A stretch of DNA of 64,000 nt from Thermogutta sp039793925 (GTDB taxonomy: Bacteria > Planctomycetota > Planctomycetia > Pirellulales > Thermoguttaceae): assembly GCF_039793925.1 (NCBI RefSeq), contig NZ_JBAMME010000199.1, forward strand, positions 70,367 through 134,366, read 5' to 3'. Under the pieces are notes generated by a model. It was not told the origin of the DNA, made no database searches, and saw only the letters and a program-made list of their open reading frames with translations. Positions 36,185-48,923 of the stretch are shown piece after piece. The translations under genes and the position numbers were made by a program. The number at the start of each line of letters is the position of its first letter. The first letter of the stretch is position 1.

Positions 36185-36856
36185 TCACGCTGGGCTGGCA
36201 GGATGGGTGGGTGGGGAAATGCCCGGCGAGTGATAATCCTGATTGGTCAGGTAGTCGATGAGCGTCTGATTGTCTTCCCATATCGGACGCATGAATTTCT
36301 CGCGGATGTACCGAAAGACGGCCGCCTTCTGATCCCGGTTGAGCGAGCCCGGTCCGCGGATGGCTCCCAGGATCGCGTCTTCCCCGCGTTCAATCCTTGT
36401 GAGCGCGTATCGGGCGGCCAATTGATAGACGTGCAGGCCTTCCAGGCGGTGCGAACCGTCCTGATGTGGCACGATTTGCAGTTCGACGAGTTTGAAATCT
36501 CCTTGAGCGGGCAACTTGTCCGCATTCCGGACGGCTCGCACAAACGTTGTTCCCGAACGAATCATCCATCCCTGACCATTGGACTCCCAGGTGGCGACCA
36601 GCCCTTGCCGGTCGCACACAAGATAGTGGAAGTGCCGGACCAGGCGGTCCGGATGCTCGATATGCGGTAGGTCCTCGTCCCCTGCCGGTGGCGAGGGACT
36701 GGCGGCAAGCTCGGCCGGAGCGGAGCTCGCTGGTGTTTGTTCGCTCTGGCGAATGGGGACGATTTCCCCACACCGGGGGCACTTCCCCGCCCGACCAGTA
36801 AACTGCGAACTGACTTTCAAACGTGCTTGGCAGGAAGGACACGTGACCACAAGCAT
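36185..36856 (-). CDS. Zinc-ribbon protein of unknown function
   Basis: 223 residues. The ATG at 36856 has GGAGGG about 9 bases upstream. It opens directly on a zinc ribbon, VTCPSCQARLKV then KCPRCGEIVPI (Cys pairs 17 residues apart), as in MJ0042/zinc_ribbon_5 proteins that are common in planctomycetes. A Ser/Pro/Ala linker leads to an unrecognised ~150-residue domain (LVRHFHYLVCDRQGLVATWE, LVELQIVPHQDGSHRLEGLH). It is convergent with glgB, 28 bases apart. Its role is unknown; the C-terminal half might bind nucleic acid or protein. Confidence 0.75.
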   Translation of the reverse strand: MLVVTCPSCQARLKVSSQFTGRAGKCPRCGEIVPIRQSEQTPASSAPAELAASPSPPAGDEDLPHIEHPDRLVRHFHYLVCDRQGLVATWESNGQGWMIRSGTTFVRAVRNADKLPAQGDFKLVELQIVPHQDGSHRLEGLHVYQLAARYALTRIERGEDAILGAIRGPGSLNRDQKAAVFRYIREKFMRPIWEDNQTLIDYLTNQDYHSPGISPPTHPASPA

Positions 36857-37321
36857 CGCACCACCCTCCAGTCGAGAATCCACCGCTCTGGATTCAATCG
36901 TCGCTCTTTTCCCGAGGCGGTTCAAGAACCTGGAGGAGACGCCTCCTGCTTCCGATCCGAGGACATCGCCTTCTTGGGGGATCGCTATCCCACGAGGGAT
37001 GGCTATCCGACCGCCTTTGCGGATTCCTGAGAAAAAGCGTAACATAGGCTAAGATGTGTCGAAATAGGTGAAGGATTGCATCGTTCTTCAGGGCCCGAAC
37101 GGCGAAATCCCCTTCGCCCAGCATGAGGGAACCTCGGCAGACTAAAGGATGAAGCTTCCTGTGGAAGCGCTTTTTTGATGATAACGATTCCGGAGGCCAC
37201 AAAACTGAGTGCAGCGGCTTGAGGATTGACGCATTTGCCCCTCGGAATTCGGCACTGAGCCTGGCTGAAAACCGCTGTCAAAGAATTGGCCTCATCAAGA
37301 GACGGATGATCCAGTTTTGCC
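36857..37321. other. Divergent intergenic region
   Basis: 465 bases between the zinc-ribbon gene (-) and the large FAAL-ACP-aminotransferase gene (+). The minus-strand frame stays open to 37045, but its extra codons look random. No RNA, repeat or terminator stands out. Promoters for both genes must lie here. Confidence 0.45.
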
Positions 37322-40867
<3,546 letters not shown>

Positions 40868-41007
40868 AGACAGAAAACTGTCAACTTGCACGGTCGTGTG
40901 CACCTTTACGTGTCCGGAGGTTTGCGACATACTGGTTACACTGGACGCGGGCAAGTCCGCGATGGCGTTCGGCCGGATCACGGTTGAAACCTGGGAGGCG
41001 AACACGG

Positions 41008-41826
41008 ATGGCGTGTTTATCTGTTTCCGAAACCACAACGTTCCGCTGGTCTTTCGAGGAAGATGTCCTGCGGTACAAAGCGGCGGGAATCCCGGCCATC
41101 GGTGTGTGGCGGCAGAAGCTTTCCGACTTCGGCGAAGAGAAAGGGGCAGAGTTGCTGAGCGAAACGGGAATGCGGGTGTCACATCTGTTTTGGGCCGGCG
41201 GATTTACCGGCACGGACGGCCGAACATTCAAGGGAGCCGTGGAAGATGCCCTGGAAGCCGTCCGGACGGCAGCAGAGCTGAAAACCCAGTGCCTTCTCGT
41301 GTACAGTGGTGCTCGGGGACTCCACACACACAACCACGCCCGGCGATTGTTTCGGGAGGCCCTTAAGGAGATGATCCCCCTGGCGCAGGAACTGGGCGTC
41401 TTTTTAGGTGTGGAACCGATGCACCCCGGCTGCGCCGCCGATTTTACTTTCATCACCGATCTTGACGATTATTTCAAGTTGGTGGATACACTCGGTTCCA
41501 ACCAGGTGAAGCTGATTTTCGATGTCTATCATTTAGGCGCTGTTCCCGACATCGTCTCACGGATTCCGCAACTGATTCCCCATATCGCGCTGGTTCAACT
41601 CGGCGACGCCAAGTCGCCCCCTAATGGCGAGGTAAACCGTTGCCTGCTTGGAGAGGGGGCTCTGCCCCTCGTTGAAATAGTGCGGGCCCTCCGTGACAAC
41701 GGCTACGATGGGTTCTTCGATGTGGAACTGATCGGCGAGGACGTGGAGGCCTATTCGTACGATTACCTCCTCGAGCATGCGAAGTCGGCATACGCTCGGC
41801 TTTTGGGTGAGGCCGCCAAGGGATAG
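41008..41826 (+). CDS. Xylose isomerase-like TIM-barrel protein
   Basis: 272 residues. The ATG at 41008 has GGGAGGCG 9 bases upstream. The fold shows AP endonuclease 2/sugar phosphate isomerase motifs: VEPMHPGCAADFTFITDLDD, KLIFDVYHLGAVPDI, HIALVQLGDAKSP, YDGFFDVELIGED. Metal-binding Glu, Asp, His and Glu occupy the expected strands. Such proteins include IolE, hydroxypyruvate isomerase and sugar epimerases; the substrate is not assignable. It lies 140 bases after the FAAL-ACP-synthase, but no functional link is evident. Confidence 0.85.
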   Translation: MACLSVSETTTFRWSFEEDVLRYKAAGIPAIGVWRQKLSDFGEEKGAELLSETGMRVSHLFWAGGFTGTDGRTFKGAVEDALEAVRTAAELKTQCLLVYSGARGLHTHNHARRLFREALKEMIPLAQELGVFLGVEPMHPGCAADFTFITDLDDYFKLVDTLGSNQVKLIFDVYHLGAVPDIVSRIPQLIPHIALVQLGDAKSPPNGEVNRCLLGEGALPLVEIVRALRDNGYDGFFDVELIGEDVEAYSYDYLLEHAKSAYARLLGEAAKG

Positions 41827-42288
41827 TGAGGCAGAACGCGGACAGCCCGGGCGATCCACGGCAAGCTCCTGAGAACACATCGCGAACCTTCAAGAAAGTG
41901 CGGTGTCAGTGCTTCTCGGGCGCGCCACGAGTAAAGTCTCCGCGCCGGGGTTCCCGGTTGGGTCGAATAGCATTAATGAAGCATTATGCATATGTTTTAT
42001 GCATGGCAAAATGTTCTATGCGTGACACAGCCATTGCGCCCCGTTGCCCGGGCGTTAAGATAAAGAGAATGGTGTCAGAGCGACTCGCTCACTCTCGAGG
42101 ACGATTGGCGTTCCCCGCAATTGAAGCGGTGGGAGCTAGCATTTCGGTCTGTTTAAGATAGCATTTCGGCCGGGCGTTCCAGCGTAGCGTTGGTCTGCGC
42201 GAGCGCAGTGTGCCTATGAAAAGGACGCCCAAACGGTTGTTGGTTCGAAACGAAATTTATCGGGACGAAAAGATACGAGCTTACGATC
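41827..42288 (+). other. Intergenic region with direct repeats
   Basis: 462 bases with no gene. TTATGCAT occurs at 41984 and 41997 (13 bases apart) in an A/T-rich patch, with a TCTATGCG variant at 42013. TAGCATTTCGG occurs at 42137 and 42159, 22 bases apart, which is two helical turns. These could be regulator sites for the downstream P-loop gene. Confidence 0.45.
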
Positions 42289-44196
42289 ATGGCAGTCGAT
42301 TTGAACAGTGCAGTGGGAAGTCGGATCGTTGGACCAGAAAGTCTCCTCCGCGTGCTGCAAACAGCGCGGCGAGTGATTATTCCCGAAAAGCCGCAAGAGC
42401 TTTTCGACCTGGCAGTGGGAGGTCCAGAGAGCGATTACTTTGAAGTCGTTTATGAGGTCCCCGGGAAAGGACTTGTCAAAGAGGCTACCGTAGTCCGGTG
42501 CCGGAATGGCATCGCGGTCAATTACACAGAGCCCTATATGCGGCGGCGCGACCCCGATTGCATGGTGGTGGCGGATGATCGTCCCACCGACAAGCCGCGG
42601 TTTCACGAGCGTTTCTCAATTCCTTTTGAGCAGGTGCGGCAGCAGATTCTGGATTGGCTTGCGGAACAGGAGCTGATCATTCTGCCGTTTTACGCCGGCG
42701 GAAAGCGGTGGGGATTTCAGGCCGCTCTCGTCGCGCCCCTTAACGCGAGTTTCTTCGCTGGTGCCCTCGCCCTTTTGCAGGAGATGATTCCAGCGGTGGA
42801 ATTGCCGCAGGAGTTTTGTCCCGAGGCCGTGGTGTTTGTTGCGCCCCCCTTCCGACACACCCTCTGCGACGGCAAACAGGTGGTCATTCACCACCGTGGT
42901 CCTCCGGTGTATGAGGTTTTTTCGCTGAACCTCTACCCGGGACCCAGCGCCAAGAAGGGTGTTTACGGTGTGCTCCTTTCCCTGGGAGAAGAGCAGGGTT
43001 GGGTGACGCTACACGGTTCCACCGTGCAGGTCATGACGCCTTACGACAACATCATGACCATCATGCACGAAGGAGCCAGCGGCGGAGGGAAGAGCGAAAT
43101 GCTCGAGTATCCGCATCGGGAGCCCGATGGCCGACTTCTGCTGGGAAGAAACATCATCACTGGCCAGAAACGCTACATTTCCCTGGTTCAGGGATGCACT
43201 TTGTTTCCGGTAACGGATGACATGGCCCTGTGCCATCCGGGCTTTCAAAATTCCAAAGGGAAAAAACTGGTGGTCTCCGATGCGGAAACCGCGTGGTTCG
43301 TGCGGGTTGACCACATCAAGGAATATGGCACGGATCCCTATCTTGAACGCATTTGCACGATGGCGAAGGAGCCCATCATTTTCCTGAATATCCACGCGGT
43401 TCCCCGGGCGACGTGTCTGATTTGGGAACACATCGAAGATGCACCGGGCAAACCCTGCCCAAATCCCCGGGTAATTCTGCCGCGGCGCTTGGTGCCGAAC
43501 GTGATCAACGAGCCGGTTTCCGTCGACGTGCGGAGTTTCGGAGTCCGTACACCACCCTGCACGCGACAGAATCCTAGCTACGGTATCCTGGGAATGATGC
43601 ACGTCCTACCGCCGGCCCTGGCGTGGTTGTGGCGGTTGGTAGCACCCCGAGGTCATTCCAATCCCAGCATCGTGGATAGCGATTCGCTTCAGAGCGAGGG
43701 TGTGGGATCGTACTGGCCGTTCGCCACAGGGTGTAAAGTCGATCAGGCCAACCTCTTGCTTAGGCAGATTTTGGAGACGCCCGATACGCGTTTTGTCCTG
43801 GTACCCAATCAGCACATCGGATGCTGGGAGGTGGGCTTCATGCCGGAGTGGCTTATGCGGGAATACCTCGCGCGACGCGGCGGTGCCCGATTCCGGCCTG
43901 AACAGCTTAAGCCGGCTCGCTGTCCGCTGCTGGGGTATGCACTCTCCTTCATGCAGATCGAGGGCACTCAGATTCCCAGTTGGTTCCTGGAAGTGGATTC
44001 CCAGCCTGAAGTGGGACCGGAAGCGTACGATCGCGGTGCGGAGATCCTTTATAAGTTTTTCGAAAGGAACCTCAAAGATTTGGTTTCCATGCCCGGCTTG
44101 GATCCCCTTGGTCGGCGGATCATTCGGGCATGTCTGGAGCGTGCTCCGCTCAGCACCTTCGAGTCATTGATTCCCTTCAATCCCTACACCACCTGA
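42289..44196 (+). CDS. DUF4914-like P-loop protein
   Basis: 635 residues. A Walker A-type loop GASGGGKSEM occurs at 262-271. It resembles the GxSGxGKS loop of HPr kinase and ATP-dependent PEP carboxykinase more than classic P-loop ATPases. The overall size and motifs (EAVVFVAPPFRHTLCDGKQV, GRNIITGQKRYISLVQG, FATGCKVDQANLLLRQILE) fit what I recall of DUF4914, but this was matched from memory. A PEPCK-fold kinase or phosphotransfer role is inference. The ATG at 42289 follows a weak ribosome site. The gene is monocistronic, with a converging gene downstream. Confidence 0.7.
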   Translation: MAVDLNSAVGSRIVGPESLLRVLQTARRVIIPEKPQELFDLAVGGPESDYFEVVYEVPGKGLVKEATVVRCRNGIAVNYTEPYMRRRDPDCMVVADDRPTDKPRFHERFSIPFEQVRQQILDWLAEQELIILPFYAGGKRWGFQAALVAPLNASFFAGALALLQEMIPAVELPQEFCPEAVVFVAPPFRHTLCDGKQVVIHHRGPPVYEVFSLNLYPGPSAKKGVYGVLLSLGEEQGWVTLHGSTVQVMTPYDNIMTIMHEGASGGGKSEMLEYPHREPDGRLLLGRNIITGQKRYISLVQGCTLFPVTDDMALCHPGFQNSKGKKLVVSDAETAWFVRVDHIKEYGTDPYLERICTMAKEPIIFLNIHAVPRATCLIWEHIEDAPGKPCPNPRVILPRRLVPNVINEPVSVDVRSFGVRTPPCTRQNPSYGILGMMHVLPPALAWLWRLVAPRGHSNPSIVDSDSLQSEGVGSYWPFATGCKVDQANLLLRQILETPDTRFVLVPNQHIGCWEVGFMPEWLMREYLARRGGARFRPEQLKPARCPLLGYALSFMQIEGTQIPSWFLEVDSQPEVGPEAYDRGAEILYKFFERNLKDLVSMPGLDPLGRRIIRACLERAPLSTFESLIPFNPYTT

Positions 44197-44361
44197 TGGA
44201 CGAGGCGGCCGTCTTCGAGGAAGAAACTCCGTCGGAAAAGCCGGTGGGAAATAACGTTGCGCCGCGATTAAGATCTCGACCGTCCAGGTGAGCATTGTGG
44301 TGAAGGCAGCGCTCCGTAGTCGATTTGGTCCGTGCCGACAAATGTAGGCACTGCGCGAGCC

Positions 44362-45078
44362 TTACGGCTTCGCACTGTCGCCATGAGAGCTTTGTGATTC
44401 GGCGAGGAGTTTTTTGAGCGTTCGTTCTATTTCCTTTTCGATGCCTGGCCAGTAGCCTACCCACATCGCGCGGATTGTCCTGGTGCCGTCGATGAGAATC
44501 GTCGTCGGGTATCCCTGAAAACCTGCGATCCGATCAATCTCATTGCGAGTACGGTAATTCGGATCGGCGTAGGTGGGAAATGCGGCGCCAGAGGAATTGA
44601 CGAACGAAGACGTGCTGCGACGGAGTTCCTCGATATTCTCCTGAGAATCGCCCCCGCAGGAGACCGACAGGAAAAGAAATGTGGGATGGTTTTTAAATTC
44701 CTCGAAAAGGGCTTTCATGTGAGGAAATTCTTGGCGACAGGGGGGACACCACGTGCCCCAAAAGTTGATCAGCGTCACCCGTCCGGACAGGTCGGCGGAT
44801 GTGATGCCCGTGGTGGTTCCGGTGAGCGGCGCGAGTGTGAGCGTCGTCAGCGCCCGGCCGACCGCCGGATGGTTTTCTCCTACCGGGACTTTTTCCGGAC
44901 TGAAGGGAGAGTACTTGATGATCACCAGGGCAAAGAGCCCCAGCAGGCAAAGCATCGCCAGAATCTGAAAGCCTTTGCCCAACAGCCTAGCGACAGAGAG
45001 GATTTTCGAGGGCGTAGGGCTCTCGGTATGCTGCGGTTTTTCCAGCGGTTGAAGGTCCTCGTGCGGAGGCGAAGTCAT
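44362..45078 (-). CDS. Membrane-anchored TlpA/ResA-type thioredoxin
   Basis: 238 residues. A ~40-residue cytoplasmic N-terminus precedes one membrane anchor (GFQILAMLCLLGLFALVIIK). The periplasmic thioredoxin fold follows, with VTLINFWGTWCPPCRQEFPH, whose WCPPC active site is typical of TlpA/ResA/CcmG reductases. The cis-Pro loop GFQGYPTTILID is intact. It probably reduces disulfides in the periplasm, for example in cytochrome c maturation, but no cytochrome genes are near. The tail is Ser/Lys-rich. Confidence 0.9.
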   Translation of the reverse strand: MTSPPHEDLQPLEKPQHTESPTPSKILSVARLLGKGFQILAMLCLLGLFALVIIKYSPFSPEKVPVGENHPAVGRALTTLTLAPLTGTTTGITSADLSGRVTLINFWGTWCPPCRQEFPHMKALFEEFKNHPTFLFLSVSCGGDSQENIEELRRSTSSFVNSSGAAFPTYADPNYRTRNEIDRIAGFQGYPTTILIDGTRTIRAMWVGYWPGIEKEIERTLKKLLAESQSSHGDSAKP

Positions 45079-45521
45079 CTCTGTCCCTCACATTCCGAAC
45101 AAACTACATATCCGTCCTAAGCGTTATTTTACCGACAAGCTTTTTCCTGAAACGCCTGTGCGCTGTGCCCGAAGATTGAGAGTGTCGGCAGATTGGAATG
45201 CTCTGGCTCGGTGTCGAGATCGGTACCAGAAGCCGCTCCCTTTTTCTGCGACGCGCCGTCAATTGGACGCCACATCGGCGACAGGGGTCGCGAAGAGCAT
45301 TATAATTTTCAAGTGGGTGGGTGCGTGAATTTCTGACTTTATGGTGACGCAAAATGTCCCGTTTGGCAGACGGTTGTCGCAACGGAGATTTTAGCGGCTG
45401 TTGTCGGACACATGTTGTGACGAAATTCCCATTTGGGTGAAGATCACGAAGAAAGTGGGCGGCGCCAGACCGCTATGGACGTCCCATTCAATTTCGAGCT
45501 GCGAAGAATCGGACGGAAGTT
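45079..45521. other. Divergent intergenic region
   Basis: 443 bases between the thioredoxin (-) and the kinase (+). A good sigma-70-type promoter candidate for the kinase is listed at 45278-45306. No gene or structured RNA is visible. The ~210-base leader before the kinase has no strong hairpin. Confidence 0.5.
45278..45306 (+). promoter_or_regulatory. Candidate housekeeping promoter of the kinase gene
   Basis: GCGACA (45278-45283, 4 of 6 matches to TTGACA) lies 17 bases before a perfect TATAAT (45301-45306). Transcription would start near 45313, giving a ~210-base leader. Confidence 0.4.
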
Positions 45522-46880
45522 ATGACTGTTCCCGGCAGCACAAGCTTCGAGCATTGTGCCCTCGCCAGTGGCCTGGTGACACGGGAACAGCTTGAAGAGG
45601 CCTGGCAAACGCTTCGTGCGAAAGCGGGATTTGCCATCGACGTTCCCCTGGAGGAGCGGCTGGCACAAACACTCGTCGAACTCGGTTACATTAATGCCTG
45701 GCAGGCCAAGCAACTTCTCGAAGGCCGCACGAAGTTTACCCTCGGCCCCTACCGAATCATCGATTCCATCGGCCGTGGTGGTATGGGGCAGGTTTTCAAA
45801 GGGGAGCACATGATCCTCGGGCGGATCGTGGCGGTGAAGGTGCTCCCGCGCCACAAGTCCAATCCCGAAGCGGTGGAAAATTTTCTGCGGGAAATTCGGG
45901 CCCAGGCCAAACTGGATCATCCCAATCTTGTGCGGGCCTATGACGCCGGGATGGACGGAAGTGTCGTCTACCTTGTGACTGAGTACGTCCCCGGCGTAGA
46001 TATGCGGAAACTCATCCGCCAGCGCGGTCCCATGCGGATGCATGCGGCGGCCTCAATTATTTCTCAGGTGGCGTCGGCCTTGCAGCACGCTCACGAGCAG
46101 GGGCTGATCCACCGGGACGTCAAACCGGGCAATATCCTTGTCACCAACGACGGACTCGCCAAATTGTTGGACCTCGGACTCGCTGGTCCGCTCGGCCAGG
46201 AGGCGGTCAATGATCCACGCTACGGACGGATCGTGGGCACCGTGGACTATCTCTCCCCAGACCACATCCGTGAACCGCACAAACCGACGCCGGCATGGGA
46301 TATCTATTCGCTCGGCTGCACCCTGTATTACGCGGTCACGGGTAAAGTACCGTTTCCCGGCGGAACTACAGCCGACAAAGTGCGGGCCCATTGCGAATTA
46401 CGTCCACTGGATCCCCGCCGACTGAACCCCGAGCTGGATGCGGCATTCGTGGATGTGATGGCCGAAATGATGGCCAAGGATCCCAAAGAGCGTATTCCCA
46501 CCGCGGCAGAAGTGGTGCGACGATTGGCCCCGTGGGTCATCACGCCCTGTCCCATCGACGAGACGTGCTTTGTCCGCTCGAAATCGGGCAGCAAACGTCG
46601 GCTTTATGTGGCCAAGCCACTGACTCCCCCGCCGGTACCACTTCCCGACACAAAACCAAGTTTTTCCAACATGCTTCTTCAGGTAGCTGTCGAGAACCAG
46701 TCCACCGGGGTGGGTCAGACCACCGCTCGCACAGATGACTTCACCGGCATCTCGGTGAAACACGAAAGCCGCACGGCCTTCAGCGGGCGAAATCTGCTGG
46801 CCCCCCTGGTCTTCTTCCTCCTGATCCCTCTGGGTCTTGTTGTCACTGTCTTTCTCCTCTGGAAATGGTTGGCCCATTGA
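45522..46880 (+). CDS. Membrane-anchored Ser/Thr protein kinase
   Basis: 452 residues. Residues 1-75 form a helical extension typical of planctomycete kinases (LASGLVTREQLEEAWQTLRA, LVELGYINAWQAKQLLEGR). The kinase domain spans about 77-340: glycine loop GRGGMGQVFKG, Lys106, Glu124, HRDVKPGN with catalytic Asp199, and DLG (217-219) instead of DFG. A Pro-rich linker leads to one C-terminal membrane helix (LLAPLVFFLLIPLGLVVTVF). No extracellular sensor domain follows, so signals probably come from the cytoplasm or membrane. Its substrates are unknown. Confidence 0.93.
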   Translation: MTVPGSTSFEHCALASGLVTREQLEEAWQTLRAKAGFAIDVPLEERLAQTLVELGYINAWQAKQLLEGRTKFTLGPYRIIDSIGRGGMGQVFKGEHMILGRIVAVKVLPRHKSNPEAVENFLREIRAQAKLDHPNLVRAYDAGMDGSVVYLVTEYVPGVDMRKLIRQRGPMRMHAAASIISQVASALQHAHEQGLIHRDVKPGNILVTNDGLAKLLDLGLAGPLGQEAVNDPRYGRIVGTVDYLSPDHIREPHKPTPAWDIYSLGCTLYYAVTGKVPFPGGTTADKVRAHCELRPLDPRRLNPELDAAFVDVMAEMMAKDPKERIPTAAEVVRRLAPWVITPCPIDETCFVRSKSGSKRRLYVAKPLTPPPVPLPDTKPSFSNMLLQVAVENQSTGVGQTTARTDDFTGISVKHESRTAFSGRNLLAPLVFFLLIPLGLVVTVFLLWKWLAH

Positions 46881-46947
46881 TGAAGGCCACCCTGGATCAG
46901 CTGGGCGGAGGCCAGCGCAACGGCCCTGAAGGGGGACGCCCGATCCT

Positions 46948-48171
46948 TCAACGGTCACCGGGACGTGCTGGCCAACCCTCGAGAGCTGACTGAAGATCGA
47001 CGAGCTGGTGGACGGCGTTACACAAAACGTCGGCTGCGTAACGAATCTCTTCTTCCGTATTGAACCGACCAATCCCCACGCGGATGCTTGCCCGGGCCTC
47101 CGCTTCACTCAGCCCCAGAGCCAGCAACACATGACTGGGTCGCGGGTCTGCCGAGCTGCACGCCGAACCTGAGCTCAGAGCCAACTCCGGAACATGAAGG
47201 AGCAAGGTCTCGCCCTCGATTCCGGGGAAGCGGAGATTGAGATTCCCTGGCAGCCGCCAATCCGGCCGGGACAAATCGGGTCCATTAAGTTGCACCCTAT
47301 CGCCCAGTTGTTCCCGCAGTAGATTGAACAACAAGTCGCGGAGGTGCCGGAGTCGGGCCATTTCATGTTCCAGATCGGCCAGCGCAAGGGCCACGGCATG
47401 GGCAAAGCCTACGATCCCGGGGACATTGAGTGTGCCGCTTCGCAGACCTCGTTCGTGTCCTCCACCGTAGATGAGGGGTTCTATTCTGAACCCTGGCTGG
47501 CGCCGCCGGACGACGAGGGCTCCCACACCTTTCGGACCATAAACCTTATGGGCCGAGAGACTGATCAGATCCACCTCACGAAGTTCTTCGCGGAGAGGCA
47601 CCTTACCAAGAGCCTGGACGGCGTCGACGTGGAAAATAATTTCCCGCTGTCGACAAAGAGCTGCGATTTCCCGAATCGGCTGCAGCGAACCCACCTCGTT
47701 ATTGGCGGCCATAATCGATACCAGCCGTGTATTCGGTTTCAAGGCCTCTTCCACGGCTTCGGTCAGAACTCGCCCCGCTTGCGGATCGCCCTGTTGGACG
47801 GGAGGGATCAGGGTTACTGTATGACCTTCTTCCGCCAGCTTCTCCAGAGGCTCCAGAACAGAGGGGTGTTCGATCGACGAAGCAACCAGATGAGACCCGG
47901 GCGGAAGACATCGTCCCACTCCTAAAATGGCGAGATTGTTGCTTTCAGTGGCCCCGCTGGTGAAAATCACGTCCCGAGGATCAGCGTCGACGGCTGCTGC
48001 TATTGTTTCCCTTGCTTTTTCGACTGCATCTTTCGCTCTTTCTCCAAACACGTGGGTGATGGAGGCCGCGTTACCATAGTCTTCACAGAAGTACGGCAGC
48101 ATCGCGTCCCGCACCCGGGGATCGCACCGGGTCGTGGCGTGGTTGTCGAGATAAATGGGCGTTTGCACCAT
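46948..48171 (-). CDS. Cysteine desulfurase, NifS/IscS family
   Basis: 407 residues. It opens on IYLDNHATTRCDPRV. The PLP lysine is in LISLSAHKVYGPKG and the persulfide cysteine in LSSGSACSSADPRPSHVLLALG, followed by the group I pattern SIRVGIGRFNTEEEI. It converts cysteine to alanine and a protein persulfide for Fe-S clusters or tRNA thiolation. No scaffold (IscU/NifU/SufB) is adjacent. It shares direction with a Nudix gene and queA, which suggests a link to tRNA modification. The 10-base gap to the Nudix stop supports one transcript. Confidence 0.93.
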   Translation of the reverse strand: MVQTPIYLDNHATTRCDPRVRDAMLPYFCEDYGNAASITHVFGERAKDAVEKARETIAAAVDADPRDVIFTSGATESNNLAILGVGRCLPPGSHLVASSIEHPSVLEPLEKLAEEGHTVTLIPPVQQGDPQAGRVLTEAVEEALKPNTRLVSIMAANNEVGSLQPIREIAALCRQREIIFHVDAVQALGKVPLREELREVDLISLSAHKVYGPKGVGALVVRRRQPGFRIEPLIYGGGHERGLRSGTLNVPGIVGFAHAVALALADLEHEMARLRHLRDLLFNLLREQLGDRVQLNGPDLSRPDWRLPGNLNLRFPGIEGETLLLHVPELALSSGSACSSADPRPSHVLLALGLSEAEARASIRVGIGRFNTEEEIRYAADVLCNAVHQLVDLQSALEGWPARPGDR

Positions 48172-48181
48172 CGGGGTCGAC

Positions 48182-48832
48182 TCACGCTTTTTGCTGATCC
48201 ACTTGTCCAGGGGGGACTACCCCGAAGACACCGGCCAGAGCGATCTGGGACCAGGTTTCGAACTCTGTCCAATTGTTCGCCAGTTGCTGAGGAGAGGCAA
48301 ATCCGTGTCCGACGACATCGACTTCGCGCGGTGTCACAACCGGTTTTTCCAGCGACAATCGATAGACCACACCGAGATGGACCCGTCCCACCTCGGTTTG
48401 GTCGTCATTAATGAGCCCCACGCATTCCAAAGTATAGGGCGAACCAATGATCACCTCTTCGCCAATCTCCCTCACCAGGGCCCGGTGAAATGCCTCAGCG
48501 CCATTCTCTGCATCTTCGCGGGAAATATGGCCCCCGATTCCGATACTGCGCTTGAGGCGCAGGCGACTCTCCCCCTGACCGCGTCCCCTGGTGTAGTGAA
48601 AAACTTCCCACCCGTCACCGTTCCCCCAGGCAAGAATGGCATACGGAATGATCTGCTTATAGGAGGGATCTGGTTCCACCAACCGGCGGGCCCGAAAGGA
48701 GGTCTTTTTTTCTGAAAAGATCTGGGGTATGTAGCGTTCCACTCGGTCTGTGAACCCCTGAAAATACCCTAACTCGTGAAAATAGCTGGTGGGAATGACG
48801 AGAACTTCTTCATCCATCGGATCCCGCTGCAT
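48182..48832 (-). CDS. Nudix hydrolase-like protein
   Basis: 216 residues from the ATG at 48832. The Nudix box is readable as GIGGHISREDAENGAEAFHRALVREIGEEV, with the REIGEE helix conserved and a slightly extended loop. A ~60-residue N-terminal region (EEVLVIPTSYFHELGYFQGF, RYIPQIF) precedes it, as in a family of phosphoesterases linked to thymidylate-like genes. The substrate is probably a nucleoside diphosphate derivative but cannot be assigned. Another ATG at 48817 is possible. It lies between queA and the cysteine desulfurase. Confidence 0.8.
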   Translation of the reverse strand: MQRDPMDEEVLVIPTSYFHELGYFQGFTDRVERYIPQIFSEKKTSFRARRLVEPDPSYKQIIPYAILAWGNGDGWEVFHYTRGRGQGESRLRLKRSIGIGGHISREDAENGAEAFHRALVREIGEEVIIGSPYTLECVGLINDDQTEVGRVHLGVVYRLSLEKPVVTPREVDVVGHGFASPQQLANNWTEFETWSQIALAGVFGVVPPGQVDQQKA

Positions 48833-48923
48833 GCTAGCAAACCTCACTGTTTCTCCGTAATGAAAACGACGGGTTATTGATGGCCGCAGAAGTGCCCTTT
48901 CAGCCGAGCCAGAACGTGACACG

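Noticed and set aside
41008..41826. TIM-barrel gene as part of a lipid operon with the FAAL-ACP-synthase
   Set aside because: The 140-base gap has no coupling signal, and the predicted sugar-isomerase fold gives no lipid link.
42235..42265. TTGGTTCGAAAC-like stretch resembling a tRNA T-arm
   Set aside because: No acceptor stem, anticodon arm or D-arm could be built around it.
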